From positions 5,112 to 39,357 of the forward strand of contig DYPU01000018.1 of the NCBI GenBank assembly GCA_020719725.1: DNA of 34,246 nucleotides. The letters are read 5' to 3'. The stretch comes from Anaerolinea sp. Its GTDB lineage: Bacteria > Chloroflexota > Anaerolineae > Anaerolineales > Villigracilaceae. Below, piece after piece: positions 32,458 through 34,246 of the stretch (position 1 is its first letter; every line of letters begins with the position of its first letter). The translations under genes were made by a program, and so were the position numbers. The notes below the pieces were generated by a model. It had not been told where the DNA came from. It worked only from the letters and a program-made list of their open reading frames with translations, and did no database searches.

Positions 32458-32564
32458 GGAAGCTAAATGCTTGTTTTTGCTTGCACTGGGCCACAGGCAG
32501 ATGTGTACAAGAATTTTTACTAATTGTGGAGACACTGAGTCTGGGAGTTCCTTTAAGTTTTTTC
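32458..32564. repeat. Dispersed intergenic repeat, copy R2
   Basis: About 107 bp matching 7909-8016 (about 81% identity by hand, one gap). Its end touches the stop codon of the S9 peptidase gene on the minus strand. The rest of the 32387-32562 gap holds the upstream region of the creatininase-family gene and no other visible gene. Confidence 0.8.
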
Positions 32565-34246
32565 AGGGTAGTAAATACCAATCGAGGAAGCGTTCCAGGC
32601 GCTCGTAGGCATCCAGTTGGGTTTGGCGCATCAGAAAGCCGTGTGGTTCGCCGGGGTAGGTTTTGTATTCGTAGGTTTTGTCGTGGCGTTTGAGTTCGTG
32701 GATGATTTCTTCGGAGGCTTCGGGTGGGACGACGGTGTCTTCTAATCCGTGTAAAACGAGTACCGGTTTTTGGAGTTTGTGCAAGTCGCTGATGGGCGAG
32801 CCTGCCTGGTAGACGGCCCGGTTTTGGGCGGGGTGGCCCAGGAAGATTTCGGTGTACAGGCGCAGTTCGCGGTTGCATTGCGCCCAAGAGCTGATCAGGT
32901 TGCTGTCGCCGTATTTGGCGATGCCGCAGGCGAAGTGGTAGCCGGGGTCGCGGGCCAGGACGCACATCGTCAGGTAGCCGCCGTAGCTGCCGCCCATGCT
33001 GGCGATGCGGGTTGGGTCTATGCCGGGTAGGGCGGCCAGGTATTTGGCGGATTCGATGCAGTCTTGGGTGTCTGCTCCGCCCCAGTCGTTGTAGTTGGCG
33101 TGTTCAAAGGGGATACCGTAGCCGGTGGAGCCGCGATAATTGGGCGCGAGGAAGGTGTAGCCTTTGGCAACCAGGTATTGGGCCAGGACATCCCATTCGA
33201 AGGCATATTGAGAGGAGGGGCCGCCATGCGGGTGGACGATGGCAGCTCCATTTGGTTTTTGTGGGCGGTAGAGAAAGGCCGGGATTTCCAGCCCGTCGAA
33301 CGATTTGTAGTGGATGAGTTCGGGGTTGATCAGGCGGTTGGCAGCCAGAGCGGGGATGAAAGAAAAGGTTAGCTGGACGATTTGGTGGCTGGCGAGGTCG
33401 AGTTTGTAGATTTCGGGTGGTTGCAGGGGGCTTTCGTATTCAAAAGTTAGGGCTGTGCCTTCTGGCGTGAAGCTGGGTGAGGTGTGCAGGCCCTGACCGC
33501 CGCGCAGTTCGCTAAATTCGGCGCTTTGGGCGTCCAATAATCCCAGGCTGAAGGCTCCGCCGCGATTGACGATGATTGCCAGTGTTTTGCCGTCTGGTGA
33601 CCATTCGTGTTGGACAATATCGGCGTTGAGTTGCGAGATTTGATGCAGGTCTTGGCCGTCTGGCCGGATGAGCCATAGGTCGTTCCAGCCGTTTTGTTCG
33701 CTGGTAAAGGCGATCCATTCGCCTGTGGGCGAGAAGCGCGGCCCCCAGGCGCGGATTTTTGGCAGGCCATAGAGGCTGCGGGTTTGGTTGGTTTGCAGGT
33801 CGATCAGGCAAATATCGGCCCGGTTCAGGTCGTCGAAGCGGCGCAGGGCATAGGCGATGGTTTTGCCGTCTGGGGCCGGGTCTGGCTGCCAGTGGTCGCC
33901 GTTAGAGTCGTCGGTTAGCGCGCGCGGCCAACTTCCATCCACATTGGTTAGCAGCAGTTGGTCGGCTTCGTGGCGGCTGACGCTGATGATGATGTGGCGC
34001 GAATCTGGCATCCAGCATGGGCTGCTGGCCGATTCGGTGAAATCGGTCAGCTTTTTCGGTAGGCGGTTTTCACCCTGCATTGGCGCAATGTGGACGTGTC
34101 CGGCTACGCTAAAGGCTAGCCAGCGGCCATCTGGCGACCATTGTGGCACTTCATCGTCCCAGTAGGCGACCAGGGCGCGATTGGTGGTGATTCGTTCCGG
34201 CCAGCCGCCAGTGGCGGGCAGGGTGTAGATGTCGGATAGGTGGCCG
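32563..34246 (-). CDS. S9-family peptidase (prolyl-oligopeptidase/acylaminoacyl-peptidase type), 5' truncated
   Basis: The frame is open to the window end, so the N-terminus is missing; about 560 residues are seen. The N-terminal part is a TolB/WD40-like beta-propeller with repeats such as VPQWSPDGRWLAFS, PCWMPDSRHIIIS, FSPTGEWIAFTSEQNG and HEWSPDGKTLAII. The C-terminal alpha/beta hydrolase has GGSYGGY (catalytic Ser at 32986-32988), Asp in HGLEDTVVPPE (32737-32739) and His in GEPHGF (32641-32643). This triad and order are those of S9 peptidases, which cut peptides or remove acylated N-terminal residues. No signal peptide can be seen here because the start is outside. The stop abuts repeat R2. 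Confidence 0.93.
   Translation of the reverse strand, partial: GHLSDIYTLPATGGWPERITTNRALVAYWDDEVPQWSPDGRWLAFSVAGHVHIAPMQGENRLPKKLTDFTESASSPCWMPDSRHIIISVSRHEADQLLLTNVDGSWPRALTDDSNGDHWQPDPAPDGKTIAYALRRFDDLNRADICLIDLQTNQTRSLYGLPKIRAWGPRFSPTGEWIAFTSEQNGWNDLWLIRPDGQDLHQISQLNADIVQHEWSPDGKTLAIIVNRGGAFSLGLLDAQSAEFSELRGGQGLHTSPSFTPEGTALTFEYESPLQPPEIYKLDLASHQIVQLTFSFIPALAANRLINPELIHYKSFDGLEIPAFLYRPQKPNGAAIVHPHGGPSSQYAFEWDVLAQYLVAKGYTFLAPNYRGSTGYGIPFEHANYNDWGGADTQDCIESAKYLAALPGIDPTRIASMGGSYGGYLTMCVLARDPGYHFACGIAKYGDSNLISSWAQCNRELRLYTEIFLGHPAQNRAVYQAGSPISDLHKLQKPVLVLHGLEDTVVPPEASEEIIHELKRHDKTYEYKTYPGEPHGFLMRQTQLDAYERLERFLDWYLLP

Noticed and set aside
32396..32965. Minus-strand 189-codon frame across the end of the S9 peptidase and repeat R2
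   Set aside because: Arg/Pro-rich out-of-frame shadow of the S9 hydrolase domain that runs into the non-coding repeat.
1..34246. tRNA, rRNA, CRISPR, insertion sequence or prophage
   Set aside because: No T-loop-like GGTTCGAATCC in tRNA context, no spaced direct repeats and no transposase, integrase or phage motif were found by reading.

Overview
The window is a bacterial chromosomal segment of about 34 kb, moderately GC-rich, with tightly packed genes and good Shine-Dalgarno sites. Protein style (short lipoproteins, DUF2007, SLBB-type ComEA, a b6f-like cytochrome with KAPW-type quinol motif, aldehyde:ferredoxin oxidoreductase, creatininase-family protein, S9 peptidase) is most like Chloroflexota, probably an Anaerolineae-type amino-acid-using bacterium. 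This is an inference from style, not a database match. No rRNA, tRNA, CRISPR array, phage or transposase was seen.

Layout. 1-2.4 kb (+): tail of a membrane glycosyltransferase-like protein, a CPBP-family protein, ComEA and a methyltransferase. 2.5-6.1 kb (-): DUF2007 protein, a cytochrome c-cytochrome b fusion, a Rieske protein and an acyl-CoA dehydrogenase, read as one respiratory operon. 6.5-10.4 kb: XRE-cupin regulator (+), two lipoproteins and a small membrane protein (-). 10.4-13.2 kb (-): DegV and acetyl-CoA synthetase.

13.4-29.9 kb (+) is the core of the window. It consists of two consecutive modules, each led by its own Lrp/AsnC regulator. Module 1: Lrp-1, GSAM-like aminotransferase, omega-amino-acid aminotransferase, CoA-acylating (methyl)malonate-semialdehyde dehydrogenase, SSS transporter, putrescine-type aminotransferase, terminator. 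Module 2: Lrp-2, saccharopine/lysine dehydrogenase-like oxidoreductase, APC permease, terminator, tungsten aldehyde:ferredoxin oxidoreductase, GABA-type aminotransferase, a second GSAM-like aminotransferase. Five class-III PLP aminotransferases, two amine/amino-acid transporters and two very different semialdehyde-oxidising enzymes suggest a dedicated island for catabolism of omega-amino acids and diamines (beta-alanine, GABA, putrescine or related compounds). Amino groups are removed, semialdehydes are oxidised either to acyl-CoA plus NADH or to acid plus reduced ferredoxin, and products enter central metabolism.

29.9-30.2 kb carries an unannotated unit: a near-consensus promoter, a strong Shine-Dalgarno, a 20-codon ORF, then two tandem terminators. 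30.2-34.2 kb: RIO-type kinase (+), a creatininase-family protein with a degenerate N-terminal half-repeat (-), and an S9 peptidase cut by the window end (-). Other notable non-coding structure: perfect or near-perfect hairpins at most gene junctions of the amine island, some enclosing the stop codon; a 37-bp dyad at the Lrp-2 promoter; and a ~108-bp dispersed intergenic repeat found twice, 24.5 kb apart.
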